This document shows positions 16,162 to 22,852 of a DNA stretch of 64,000 bases, piece after piece. The stretch is taken from assembly GCF_006874465.1 (NCBI RefSeq), contig NZ_VIRL01000005.1, positions 1-64,000 on the forward strand. The letters are read 5' to 3'. The notes under the pieces were generated by a model. That model searched no databases and was not told the origin of the DNA. It saw only the letters and a program-made list of their open reading frames with translations. Source of the DNA: Microbispora bryophytorum. Its GTDB lineage: Bacteria; Actinomycetota; Actinomycetes; Streptosporangiales; Streptosporangiaceae. Each line of letters begins with the position of its first letter. The first letter of the stretch is position 1. Both the position numbers and the translations under genes were made by a program.

Positions 16162-16494
16162 GACAACCAGCTCGGGAAAATTCAGCAGACCGGGTTGGCC
16201 GAGGCCGTGGACGCCTACGCACTGTCGGGCGTTGAAGGCATCCGTAAGCCCGACGTTGCATTGTTTGAGATCGCGGCCAAGCGTTGCGGCGTGACTCTCG
16301 CCGAGGGCGGATGGATGATCGGTGATAACCTCACCGCCGATATAGTCGGCGGGGGTGCTGCGGGTTTCCGAACGACCTAGATCGATCGAGGCACCTGGCC
16401 CGACGCCAACCACCAGGCCGACCATGTGGTCACGGATGTACTCGAAGCTATTGAGATCTTGCTGGCATGCAGCGAGGGCGGCGGCGCGCGATGA
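16162..16494 (+). pseudogene. HAD-family hydrolase remnant
   Basis: Reads DNQLGKIQQTGLAEAVDAYAL, then GVEGIRKPDVALFEIAAKRCG and GWMIGDNLTADIVGGG, the C-terminal two thirds of a HAD phosphatase with motif III Lys (RKPD) and motif IV (GDN). The N-terminal nucleophile motif and a start codon are missing. A TAG at 16378-16380 stands where relatives have a Trp, after which the frame continues as IDRGTWPDANHQADHVV to a TGA at 16492. It abuts the integrase remnant at about 16160, marking a deletion or recombination joint. Confidence 0.75.
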
Positions 16495-16620
16495 CAGCAG
16501 TGGTGACAGCAACGTCGGCCAACAGAGGCATCCGGCGGCAGCCATCCACCACCCTCTGACCACAGTCTCCGGGACCCGGGCAGGGCGATTGTTCCGCCTG
16601 AAAAGCGGACGGTCGTGCTG
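16489..16620 (+). repeat. second tRNA-Phe-like scar
   Basis: Contains the complete tRNA-Phe anticodon arm TCCGC-CTGAAAA-GCGGA (16593-16609, anticodon GAA) preceded by CAGGGCGATTG, parallel to CAGGGTGACTG of the first scar (13752 onward). Upstream, GACAGCAGTG and CAGCAACGTC also match the first scar, with about 60 extra bases between. No T-arm or acceptor survives. The pair of scars bounds the segment with the OLD nuclease and broken integrase. Confidence 0.6.
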
Positions 16621-16632
16621 TCGCGTAGCAGG

Positions 16633-17007
16633 CTATCTCCGCATGGAAGGGACGTCGTAGGCAGGCGGCTGGCTGTTCATCAGCTCGGTCAGGGTCTTAT
16701 CTGTGAGGGCAAGCTCGAAGGCGTTGCCTGCTTGCTGCGGATCCCAGCCGTGCCCGAGCGCCGTGCGTATGACCGCCGTCACAAGCGCTGGCCGTATTGC
16801 CATCGTCCGTTCTCCCAACCATGCGTCCGGCCGTGAGCAGGGAAGCGACACCAAAAGGACACGACTCGACGCGTCGGCAAGTTCCACCGCGAAGGTCATC
16901 GGCCCCCAGCTGTTCCCCTGGCAATACGTGGGCTTACGGCGGACGCGCCAGCGGAATACGCTGTCATTGACGGTGATGAGCCGCGAACCCTGCTTCGGGA
17001 TCGCCAT
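16633..17007 (-). CDS. conserved small hypothetical protein
   Basis: Protein of 124 residues starting MAIPKQGSRLITVND, with a basic RWRVRRKPTY stretch and GPMTFAVELAD, and no signal or membrane helix. I recognise the style of a small cytosolic protein common in actinomycetes but know no function. AGGAGG 7 bases before the ATG at 17007 decides the start. It is the last gene before the island's right repeat, with the GTTCCGTCACTGTTCCGT repeat (17025-17042) just upstream, possibly in its promoter. It may be cargo of the island or part of the former locus. Confidence 0.75.
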   Translation of the reverse strand: MAIPKQGSRLITVNDSVFRWRVRRKPTYCQGNSWGPMTFAVELADASSRVLLVSLPCSRPDAWLGERTMAIRPALVTAVIRTALGHGWDPQQAGNAFELALTDKTLTELMNSQPPAYDVPSMRR

Positions 17008-17146
17008 TGGCAACCTCCTGCCCTGTTCCGTCACTGTTCCGTGGGATGGCCGAGAACAGCGAGAAACGATGAGAGCCAGCCGTAACGGTAACCCCTGGTC
17101 ACGCTTCTGATCGACGGATTTTCGCAAGTGGACACGGAGGGGATCG

Positions 17147-17260
17147 AAGATCATGCAAATCTTCGAAGGCACCAACCAGATCCAGCGCCTCGTAATCAGC
17201 CGTCACCTGGCCAGGTAGCCCTTACATGCGAAGACCCCGATTTCCTGTGCTGGGAGGCGG
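17147..17260 (+). repeat. direct repeat copy B: displaced acyl-CoA dehydrogenase 3' end
   Basis: Encodes KIMQIFEGTNQIQRLVISRH and then LAR-stop, the C-terminus of an acyl-CoA dehydrogenase, with no gene body in front. The match to 12220-12332 continues about 40 bases past the stop into the terminator region. It is the displaced end expected at the far side of an element integrated in the 3' end of the dehydrogenase gene, about 4.9 kb away. Confidence 0.8.
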
Positions 17261-17350
17261 CCCGCCGCGTCATCGCCGGCTCGGCCTGGTCGCTGATCTG
17301 CAGATCGGCGGCCACCTGCTGCGCGGTCCGGCCGGCCCGCCCACCAGCTC

Positions 17351-17384
17351 CGGCCCCGTCCTCTTCCGGAGGCGGGGCCGTTTG
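17351..17384. terminator. terminator downstream of the lipoprotein gene
   Basis: CGGCCCCG (17351-17358) pairs with CGGGGCCG (17373-17380); inner CCTC/GAGG pairs extend the stem, and TTT follows on the plus strand. It lies between the right repeat and the convergent lipoprotein gene. Confidence 0.65.
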
Positions 17385-17397
17385 GCGCGTTTCGGAT

Positions 17398-17853
17398 CTA
17401 TTCGACGATCTCGTTGAGCGCGTCCTCGTACGCCTTGGCATCGGAGGGGGCCATGTCCTTGTCCACGCGCACCACGACGTTCCCCTTCACATATGTGTAC
17501 TCAGCCAGCATCGGAGTCTTCCCGAGCGCCTGTATGTACTCGGCGCGGGCCTCGGCGCCGTCGGCGTCCTCGAACACCTCGACACTGCCCGCCTTATCGA
17601 CATTGACCCTGCTATCGGTGAACTCGGCCTTGCTGAGGTAGCCGTTGGGGCGGCCAAGCAGCTTGTTCGGGTCAGTGTTCTCGTCGTAGACGGTGCCGAG
17701 CTTGGCGGGCACTCCGTTGGTGCCGAGGGCGCCGATGATGGCAGTGGCGTCCTTGTTCGTCGTGGCCCCGCCGCAGGCGGTGAGGAGGCCGACCAGTGCG
17801 AGCGCGGCGGCGGCGCGAGGGTGTCGTCGTAATTGGATCATGAGGTCATGCAT
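17398..17853 (-). CDS. putative secreted lipoprotein
   Basis: Protein of 151 residues with a basic N-terminus, a hydrophobic core (AAAALALVGL) and a lipobox LTAC ending at Cys27, so it should be lipid-anchored outside the membrane. The mature part contains YDENTDPNKLLGRPNGYLSKAEF and a single compact domain with alternating charged residues. I recognise no family. An in-frame ATG four codons later is an alternative start. It is the first chromosomal gene right of the island. Confidence 0.8.
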   Translation of the reverse strand: MHDLMIQLRRHPRAAAALALVGLLTACGGATTNKDATAIIGALGTNGVPAKLGTVYDENTDPNKLLGRPNGYLSKAEFTDSRVNVDKAGSVEVFEDADGAEARAEYIQALGKTPMLAEYTYVKGNVVVRVDKDMAPSDAKAYEDALNEIVE

Positions 17854-18067
17854 ACATTCTGGATCGATCCAGGCGTGGCAGTGTTGATGTGATTGAGATC
17901 GGATGCTCTGTAGGCCGAACGGACGGTGGGTGGCCTCGGTGTGGAGGGTGGCGAGACGCCGCGGACCCCGCCGGGCCGAGAGGTTCGCTTCCGTTCACGA
18001 CATCGAGCCGGAGTGCGGGAAGCCGCGCACCCCGATCGGTGTTCTCATCGGGCAGACCATACTGTTG

Positions 18068-18083
18068 AGCGGTTATATCCGCT
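18068..18083. promoter_or_regulatory. inverted repeat before the FMN reductase gene
   Basis: AGCGG-TTATAT-CCGCT, a perfect 5-bp-arm inverted repeat whose AT-rich centre contains a -10-like TATATC (18075-18080). A regulator bound here would block the promoter. No regulator gene is adjacent. Confidence 0.45.
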
Positions 18084-18105
18084 TATGAGTGTTTTGGGGG
18101 AGATT

Positions 18106-18681
18106 GTGGCGAAGCCTGTTCTGCAGATCGTCATCGCCAGCACGCGTCCCGGGCGGGTCGGGCTGCCGGTCGCGGAGTGGTTCTATGAGCGCGCGGCCGC
18201 CCAGGACCTCTTCGAGGTCGAGCTTGTCGACCTGGCGGAGGTGAACCTGCCGTTCATGAACGAGCCCAACCACCCCCGCCTCCGGCAGTACGTCCACCAG
18301 CACACCAAGGAGTGGAGCGCGACCATCGAGCGCGGCGACGCGTTCGTGTTCGTCACGCCGGAGTACAACTACGGCTTCAACGCCGTCCTGAAGAACGCCC
18401 TCGACTACCTGCACCACGAGTGGCACTACAAGCCGGCCGGGTTCGTCAGCTACGGCGGCGTATCCGCGGGCACGCGGGCCGTGCAGATGCTCAAGCAGGT
18501 CGTCACCACGCTGAAGATGGTGCCGCTGTTCGAGGCGGTCTCGATCCCCTTCGTCGCCCAGCTCCTCGACGAGGAGGGCCGCCTCCAGCCCAATGAGGTC
18601 ATGAACTCGGCGGCGGACGCGATGGTGGCCGAACTGGCCCGGCTCGCCCCCGCGCTGCGGCACCTGCGTCCCGCCGGCTGA
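18106..18681 (+). CDS. NADPH-dependent FMN reductase family protein
   Basis: Flavodoxin-like reductase of 191 residues. FMN-phosphate loop near the N-terminus (VIASTRPGRVGLPVAEWF), central FVTPEYNYGFNAVLKNALDYL and the SYGGVSAGTRAV loop, all diagnostic of the NADPH:FMN/azoreductase family. GTG 18106 has GGGGGAG just upstream and gives the usual N-terminus VAKPVLQIV; ATG 18085 would add seven residues but lacks a ribosome site. It is cytosolic and reduces FMN, quinones or azo compounds. A similar but distinct paralogue lies at 42535. Confidence 0.9.
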   Translation: MAKPVLQIVIASTRPGRVGLPVAEWFYERAAAQDLFEVELVDLAEVNLPFMNEPNHPRLRQYVHQHTKEWSATIERGDAFVFVTPEYNYGFNAVLKNALDYLHHEWHYKPAGFVSYGGVSAGTRAVQMLKQVVTTLKMVPLFEAVSIPFVAQLLDEEGRLQPNEVMNSAADAMVAELARLAPALRHLRPAG

Positions 18682-19175
18682 TCACGCAGGGGGCAGCACG
18701 CCGGTCTCCGGGTCCCGCTCCGTGAGGCAGTAGACCCCGCCGGCCGGGTCACGCATGACGATCCAGTGCCGCCCCCGCGTCACGCACACCGCGCCGTGCC
18801 GTTCGTGCAGCGCGCGAACGGCATCGGGGTCGGCGCAGGCCAGGTCGACATGGGCCGACCGGCCGGGGCCCTCGCCGAGCCGCTGCAGGAGGATCCGCAC
18901 CGGCGTCCCCGGCGTCGTCAGCGCCGTGAACTCGGGCAACGGTCCCCGGCGCGGGGACCACCCGGTCAGCGCCGCCCAGAACGCCTCCTCCTCCTCGTAC
19001 GCGTCGGGCGCGATGTCGAGGCTGACCTGGTCGAGGCGGGTGGCGGCGAACACCGGCGGGAGCCGGGCCGTCCCCGGCGGGAGGACAGGCGCGTGCCGGT
19101 GACGGCGGTCCAGAACGCCGCGGCCGCCTCGAACCGCTCGCGCGGCCGGTCCACGAAGGCGAGCACCCGCCGCAC
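18682..19175 (-). pseudogene. two-domain VOC (glyoxalase-like) protein, apparently frameshifted
   Basis: A GTG at 19175, 4 bases after the HAD stop, opens a frame reading AFVDRPRERFEAAAAFWTAV and TGTRLSSRRG, the start of a two-domain VOC protein. Around 19090 the homology leaves this frame and resumes in another with VFAATRLDQVSLDIAPD, a second FWAALTGWSPRRG, and HWIVMRDPAGGVYCLTERD up to the stop at 18682. The second domain alone would be 123 residues if started at 19053. Either a frameshift with a short deletion or a sequencing error separates the halves. VOC proteins bind metals and act on small electrophiles or bind antibiotics. Confidence 0.65.
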
Positions 19176-19179
19176 CGTC

Positions 19180-19806
19180 TCAGCACGCCTCCTCGAACAG
19201 CGCCAGCAGCGCCGTCTCCAGGTCCGCGGGGGTGCGGTAGACGACCCCGGTCATGCCGAGCACCCTCGCCGCGTCGACGTTCTCGGCCCGGTCGTCGATG
19301 AACAGGCACCGCTCCGGCGGCGCGCCCGCGTGCTCGGCGGCGATCTCGAAGATCCGTGGGTCGGGCTTGGCCACCCCCACGTCGTAACTGCTCACGACGT
19401 GGTCGAAGGCGTCGTGCAACTCCAGCTCGTGCAGGTGGGCGGCCAGTTCCGAGGTGGCGTTGCTGACGAGCACGACGGGGACGCGGGCGCGCGCCCGCGT
19501 GAGCAGCGCGAGCACCTCCTCGTCCGCCCAGGTGCGGGCGGCCAGCCAGTCGGCGGTCAGCGCGCTCGCCCGCGCGGCCGAGCCCACCAGCCCGGCGAGG
19601 ACGGGAACGGCCGAGGCCAGCCACTCCTCACGGGTCACCAGCCCGGTCAGGGCCGGGACCACAAGCGCCGACTCGCCGGTCACCCGTGCCACGGTCCCCG
19701 GTTCCACGCCGTACGCCCGCTCGATCTCCGCCTGCTGCTCAAGATCCTGAAATTTCAGGACGCCGTCGAAGTCGCACAGCACCGCGTCGAATGCTCTGGC
19801 CGCCAT
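19180..19806 (-). CDS. HAD-superfamily hydrolase
   Basis: Phosphatase-type HAD protein of 208 residues. Motif I DFDGVL (Asp12 nucleophile, Asp14 acid), motif II VSNAT, motif III Lys in VAKPDPRIF and motif IV FIDDRAEN are all present, with a helical cap between motifs I and II. It probably dephosphorylates a small cytosolic metabolite; substrate unknown. The VOC gene follows after 4 bases, suggesting co-transcription. It is unrelated in detail to the HAD remnant in the island. Confidence 0.92.
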   Translation of the reverse strand: MAARAFDAVLCDFDGVLKFQDLEQQAEIERAYGVEPGTVARVTGESALVVPALTGLVTREEWLASAVPVLAGLVGSAARASALTADWLAARTWADEEVLALLTRARARVPVVLVSNATSELAAHLHELELHDAFDHVVSSYDVGVAKPDPRIFEIAAEHAGAPPERCLFIDDRAENVDAARVLGMTGVVYRTPADLETALLALFEEAC

Positions 19807-19847
19807 GGTCCGAGACTACGACGCGCAGCGTGGCGCATCCGCGCGCG

Positions 19848-20999
19848 TCAGGTGATGAGGCGGTGGCCGCCGGGGCTGAGGGAGTTCATGAAGAGCCGGT
19901 CGGCTCCAGGGAGGGAGGCCAGCCGCAGCAGCCAGTCGCGGGCCGTGATGCGCAGGCGGCTGGACGGCGCCATCCAGGGGAGGAAGCGGCGGCCGAACGA
20001 CTGGACGTCGCCCACGACCGGTCGCATACGCGCCGCGTACCGGTCGAGGGCGGGGGACAGGTCGCCGGAGGCGGCCGTGCGCAGTTCGCCGGCGAGCACC
20101 CACGCCGCGGCCACCGCGAGGGACGCGCCGTGCCCGGCGAACAGGGAGACCGCCTGGCAGGCGTCGCCGAGCAGGACCACACGGCCGCTGCTCCACCGCG
20201 GGGCCTCGACCTGTGTCACCTGGTCGTAGTACAGCTCCGGCGGTTGCGGGCACCGGCCGAGCACCTCGGGCAGGATCCAGCCGAGCTGCCCGAAGTGCTC
20301 GCGCAGCGAGGCGGCCGGGTCGGCGGGAACGGCGGGGTCGGGCTCGTGGCGCAGGAACAGCAGGGCGAGCCGGTTCCCGCCCACCGCGTAGGCGCCGGCC
20401 ATCAGATGCGGCACGGTCAGCATCCGATAGCGCGGGCCGACCAGCCGGCTGAGGTCCTCGTCCTCGACCACGTATGCGGCCACGTGGTGGTCGAGATAGC
20501 GGATGAAGCGCTCCTCGGGACCCAAGACCAGCTCCCTGACCCGCGAGTGCACGCCGTCGGCGCCGACCAGCAGGTCCGCCTCGTGCCGGGTGCCGTCGGT
20601 CAGTTCGACCTCGACGCCCCCGTCGTCCTGCCTGACGGCCGCGACCGTCGTGCCGTACCGCACCGGCGCGCGCACCTGCTCGGCGAGTACGCGGGCGAGG
20701 TCGCCCCGCAGCAGGCTGACCACCTCAGCGAATCCCTCCTTGACGGCGAGACGGCTGGTCTGCCGTCCGGAGCCGTCGACGTAACCGATCTCGTGGACGG
20801 GGTGGCGGACCTCCTCCAGCCGGGGACGCAGCCCCATCCGCCCGGCCGCCTCCAGCCCCGGGCCGTAGAAGTCGATCATGTATCCGCCCTCGCGGAACGC
20901 CGGAGCGCGCTCGACCATTTCGACGTCCCAGCCGGCGCGCTCCAGGTGCCAGGCCAGGGCCGTCCCGGCTATCCCGGCGCCGCAGACGATCGCTCTCAT
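19848..20999 (-). CDS. FAD-dependent aromatic-ring-hydroxylase-type monooxygenase
   Basis: Class A flavoprotein of 383 residues: Rossmann motif GAGIAGTALAWHLERAG followed by the Glu of MVER, a central DLLVGADGVHSRVR, and the FAD-binding LLGDACQAVSLFAGHG near residue 275. It resembles the p-hydroxybenzoate hydroxylase/TetX group, which hydroxylates aromatic compounds or inactivates drugs using NAD(P)H and O2. Its ATG overlaps the stop of the preceding TetR gene (ATGA), so regulator and enzyme are co-expressed and the TetR protein probably senses the enzyme's substrate. Confidence 0.9.
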   Translation of the reverse strand: MRAIVCGAGIAGTALAWHLERAGWDVEMVERAPAFREGGYMIDFYGPGLEAAGRMGLRPRLEEVRHPVHEIGYVDGSGRQTSRLAVKEGFAEVVSLLRGDLARVLAEQVRAPVRYGTTVAAVRQDDGGVEVELTDGTRHEADLLVGADGVHSRVRELVLGPEERFIRYLDHHVAAYVVEDEDLSRLVGPRYRMLTVPHLMAGAYAVGGNRLALLFLRHEPDPAVPADPAASLREHFGQLGWILPEVLGRCPQPPELYYDQVTQVEAPRWSSGRVVLLGDACQAVSLFAGHGASLAVAAAWVLAGELRTAASGDLSPALDRYAARMRPVVGDVQSFGRRFLPWMAPSSRLRITARDWLLRLASLPGADRLFMNSLSPGGHRLIT

Positions 21000-21589
21000 G
21001 TCTCACTGCCCTCCTCGTGTCCGTCCGTACGCACCATCGCCCGCAGCGGCCCGGCCAGAGCGGTGAGGTCGAGGCCGGGGTCGAGCCCGCGGTGCAGCAC
21101 CAGGCCGTCCACCGCCGCGACCAGGACCGCCGCGGTGGCCTCGGTGTCGCCTGCGTGGCCGCGGTCACGCAGCCAGGAGGCGATCTGTGTGCGGGAATCG
21201 GCGACGATCTCGTGCAGCAGGTCGCGGAGCTCCGGCAGCCGGGCGGCCGCCAGGTACATCTCCACGATCAGCAGGGAGGCGGGGTCGGTTCCCGTGTAGC
21301 GGGACAGCTCGCCCAGCAGCCACTCGACGCCGGTCTCGGGGTCGGGCTGCTCCGCCAGCCGCCCGGTCAGCTCCTCCAGCATCGCGCGCGCGACCCCGGT
21401 CGAGGCCGTGATCAGCAGGTCGGGCAGCGACGCGAAGTGGTAGTGGACGACTCCGGGGGCGACCCCGGCCCGCTCGGCCACCATCCGCGTGCTCACGCCG
21501 CCCCAGCCGACCTCGGCGATCAGGGCCGCCGCCGCGCCCAGCAGCCGCTGCCGTGTGGTCCTGCCCCGGTCGGCGGACGCCTCTGCCAT
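20996..21589 (-). CDS. TetR-family regulator
   Basis: Regulator of 197 residues. N-terminal helix-turn-helix RQRLLGAAAALIAEVG, then VSTRMVAERAGVAPGVVHYHF, and a helical ligand-binding domain. The start is ATG 21589, giving MAEASADRGRTTRQRLL. It is translationally coupled to the FAD monooxygenase downstream. Inverted and direct repeats just upstream (21618-21659) are candidate autoregulatory operators. Confidence 0.93.
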   Translation of the reverse strand: MAEASADRGRTTRQRLLGAAAALIAEVGWGGVSTRMVAERAGVAPGVVHYHFASLPDLLITASTGVARAMLEELTGRLAEQPDPETGVEWLLGELSRYTGTDPASLLIVEMYLAAARLPELRDLLHEIVADSRTQIASWLRDRGHAGDTEATAAVLVAAVDGLVLHRGLDPGLDLTALAGPLRAMVRTDGHEEGSET

Positions 21590-21617
21590 CTCCCACGTGC
21601 TCCGTTCGGTTCTCGTA

Positions 21618-21659
21618 CGACCGTCTCGGTCGGTCGACTTGGACGATCGACTTGGACGA
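21618..21659. promoter_or_regulatory. candidate TetR operator region
   Basis: CGACCG-TCT-CGGTCG (21618-21632) is a perfect 6-bp-arm inverted repeat, followed by two copies of CGACTTGGACGA (21635-21646 and 21648-21659, period 13). Both lie 30-70 bases before the TetR start. Confidence 0.5.
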
Positions 21660-21787
21660 CTGCCCAGAAGCCTAACACCGGACATGAGGTCGCCGTCGCG
21701 GGGGATGGGCGAATACAGGGGGAGACCCCGCCGCCGAGGGGAGGGACCGGTCATGATGCCGAGGGCTCCGGCGGGCGGGGCGCCGCC

Positions 21788-22669
21788 GTGATCGTCACGG
21801 TGGTTCTCGGTCTCGCGGCGGCGGCCTTCCTCGGCCTCGGCTGGGTCGCGCAGCAGCACGTCGCGTACACCGAACCGCTGGGCGAGATGCTGCACGTGCG
21901 CCTGCTGTTCGACCTGGCGCGCAAGCCGGTCTGGCTGGCGGGGATCGTCGCGATGATCGGCGGGCAGGTCCTCGGGGCGCTGGCCCTGCGGCGTGCCGAC
22001 GTGGCGTCCGTGGAGCCGCTCCTGGCGACCAACCTCATCTTCGCCCTCGCCGCCGCGGCCCTGTTCTACAAGGAGCGCCTGGGAGCGGCGGAGTGGCTGG
22101 GCGCGGTGCTGGTCAGCGGCGGCGTGGCCGCCTTCCTCGTGGCCGGCCGCCCCCAGGGCGGCGGGGTGCCGGCGCCGGGCTCCGCGGTGTGGATCGCCGT
22201 GCTGGCCGTGGTGGGAGTGGCCGCGGGCGTGGTCGCCGTGGCGCTTCGGATGCCCCTGCAGCCCAAGGCGATGCTGCTCGCCGCGGCCGCGGGGGCGTTG
22301 TACGGCCTCCAGGACGCGCTGACCCGCGGGTCCCTGCTGATCCTGGCATGGGGACCGGTGGCGCTGTTCACCTCGTGGGAGCCCTACCTGCTCCCCGTGA
22401 TCGCGGCGACCGGCATCCTGCTCAACCAGAGCGCCTTCGACGCCGCGCCGCTGCGGATCTCGCTGCCCGCCACCACCGCGACCGAGCCGATCATCGGGAT
22501 CGTCCTGGGAGTCGTGATCTTCGGCGAGCGCCTGCGCGTCGATCCGCCGGCTCTCGCGGGGGAGGTCGGCGGCCTGGTGGCGCTCGTGGCGGGGATCGTC
22601 ATCCTCGGCCGCTCGCCGTTCCTGGCCAAGTCGGAGCAGGTGCAGCAGGCCCCTCGCGACCGCACCTGA
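21788..22669 (+). CDS. DMT-superfamily (EamA-like) transporter
   Basis: Integral membrane protein of 293 residues with about ten hydrophobic segments in two repeat halves. The end of each half carries the EamA-type Glu-containing loop: FYKERLGAAEWLGAVLVSGGV in the first and IFGERLRVDPPALAGEVGGL in the second. Such proteins export metabolites or drugs, sometimes sugars or amino acids. GTG 21788 is the best start (VIVTVVLGLAAAAF), with only a weak G-rich ribosome site. It is divergent from the TetR/monooxygenase pair and could share its control, though 200 bp separate them. Confidence 0.85.
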   Translation: MIVTVVLGLAAAAFLGLGWVAQQHVAYTEPLGEMLHVRLLFDLARKPVWLAGIVAMIGGQVLGALALRRADVASVEPLLATNLIFALAAAALFYKERLGAAEWLGAVLVSGGVAAFLVAGRPQGGGVPAPGSAVWIAVLAVVGVAAGVVAVALRMPLQPKAMLLAAAAGALYGLQDALTRGSLLILAWGPVALFTSWEPYLLPVIAATGILLNQSAFDAAPLRISLPATTATEPIIGIVLGVVIFGERLRVDPPALAGEVGGLVALVAGIVILGRSPFLAKSEQVQQAPRDRT

Positions 22670-22775
22670 ACCGGGGGCGGGCTACTCGGTCGACCTCGGC
22701 ACGTCGGGCCGCACCGGCCGGGCTGTGGTCCACACGATGCGGCGACGTGAACTTACGGGGTGACGACCCCGGTGA

Positions 22776-22804
22776 GGGGCCCGCCGGTCGGCCGGCGGGG
22801 CCCG
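22776..22804. terminator. hairpin between convergent genes
   Basis: GGGCCCGCCGG and CCGGCGGGGCCC pair with one bulged G across a very short loop. It lies in the 183-bp gap between the transporter and the convergent peptidase. Two GTACGGCTACCG repeats follow. Confidence 0.5.
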
Positions 22805-22852
22805 CGCGTACGGCTACCGGGTACGGCTACCGCGTGCGGATCGGCGCGGGGA

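Noticed and set aside
17128-17832. Plus-strand open frame of 234 codons
   Set aside because: Runs antisense over the lipoprotein gene, which has a signal peptide and lipobox, and out of frame over repeat copy B.
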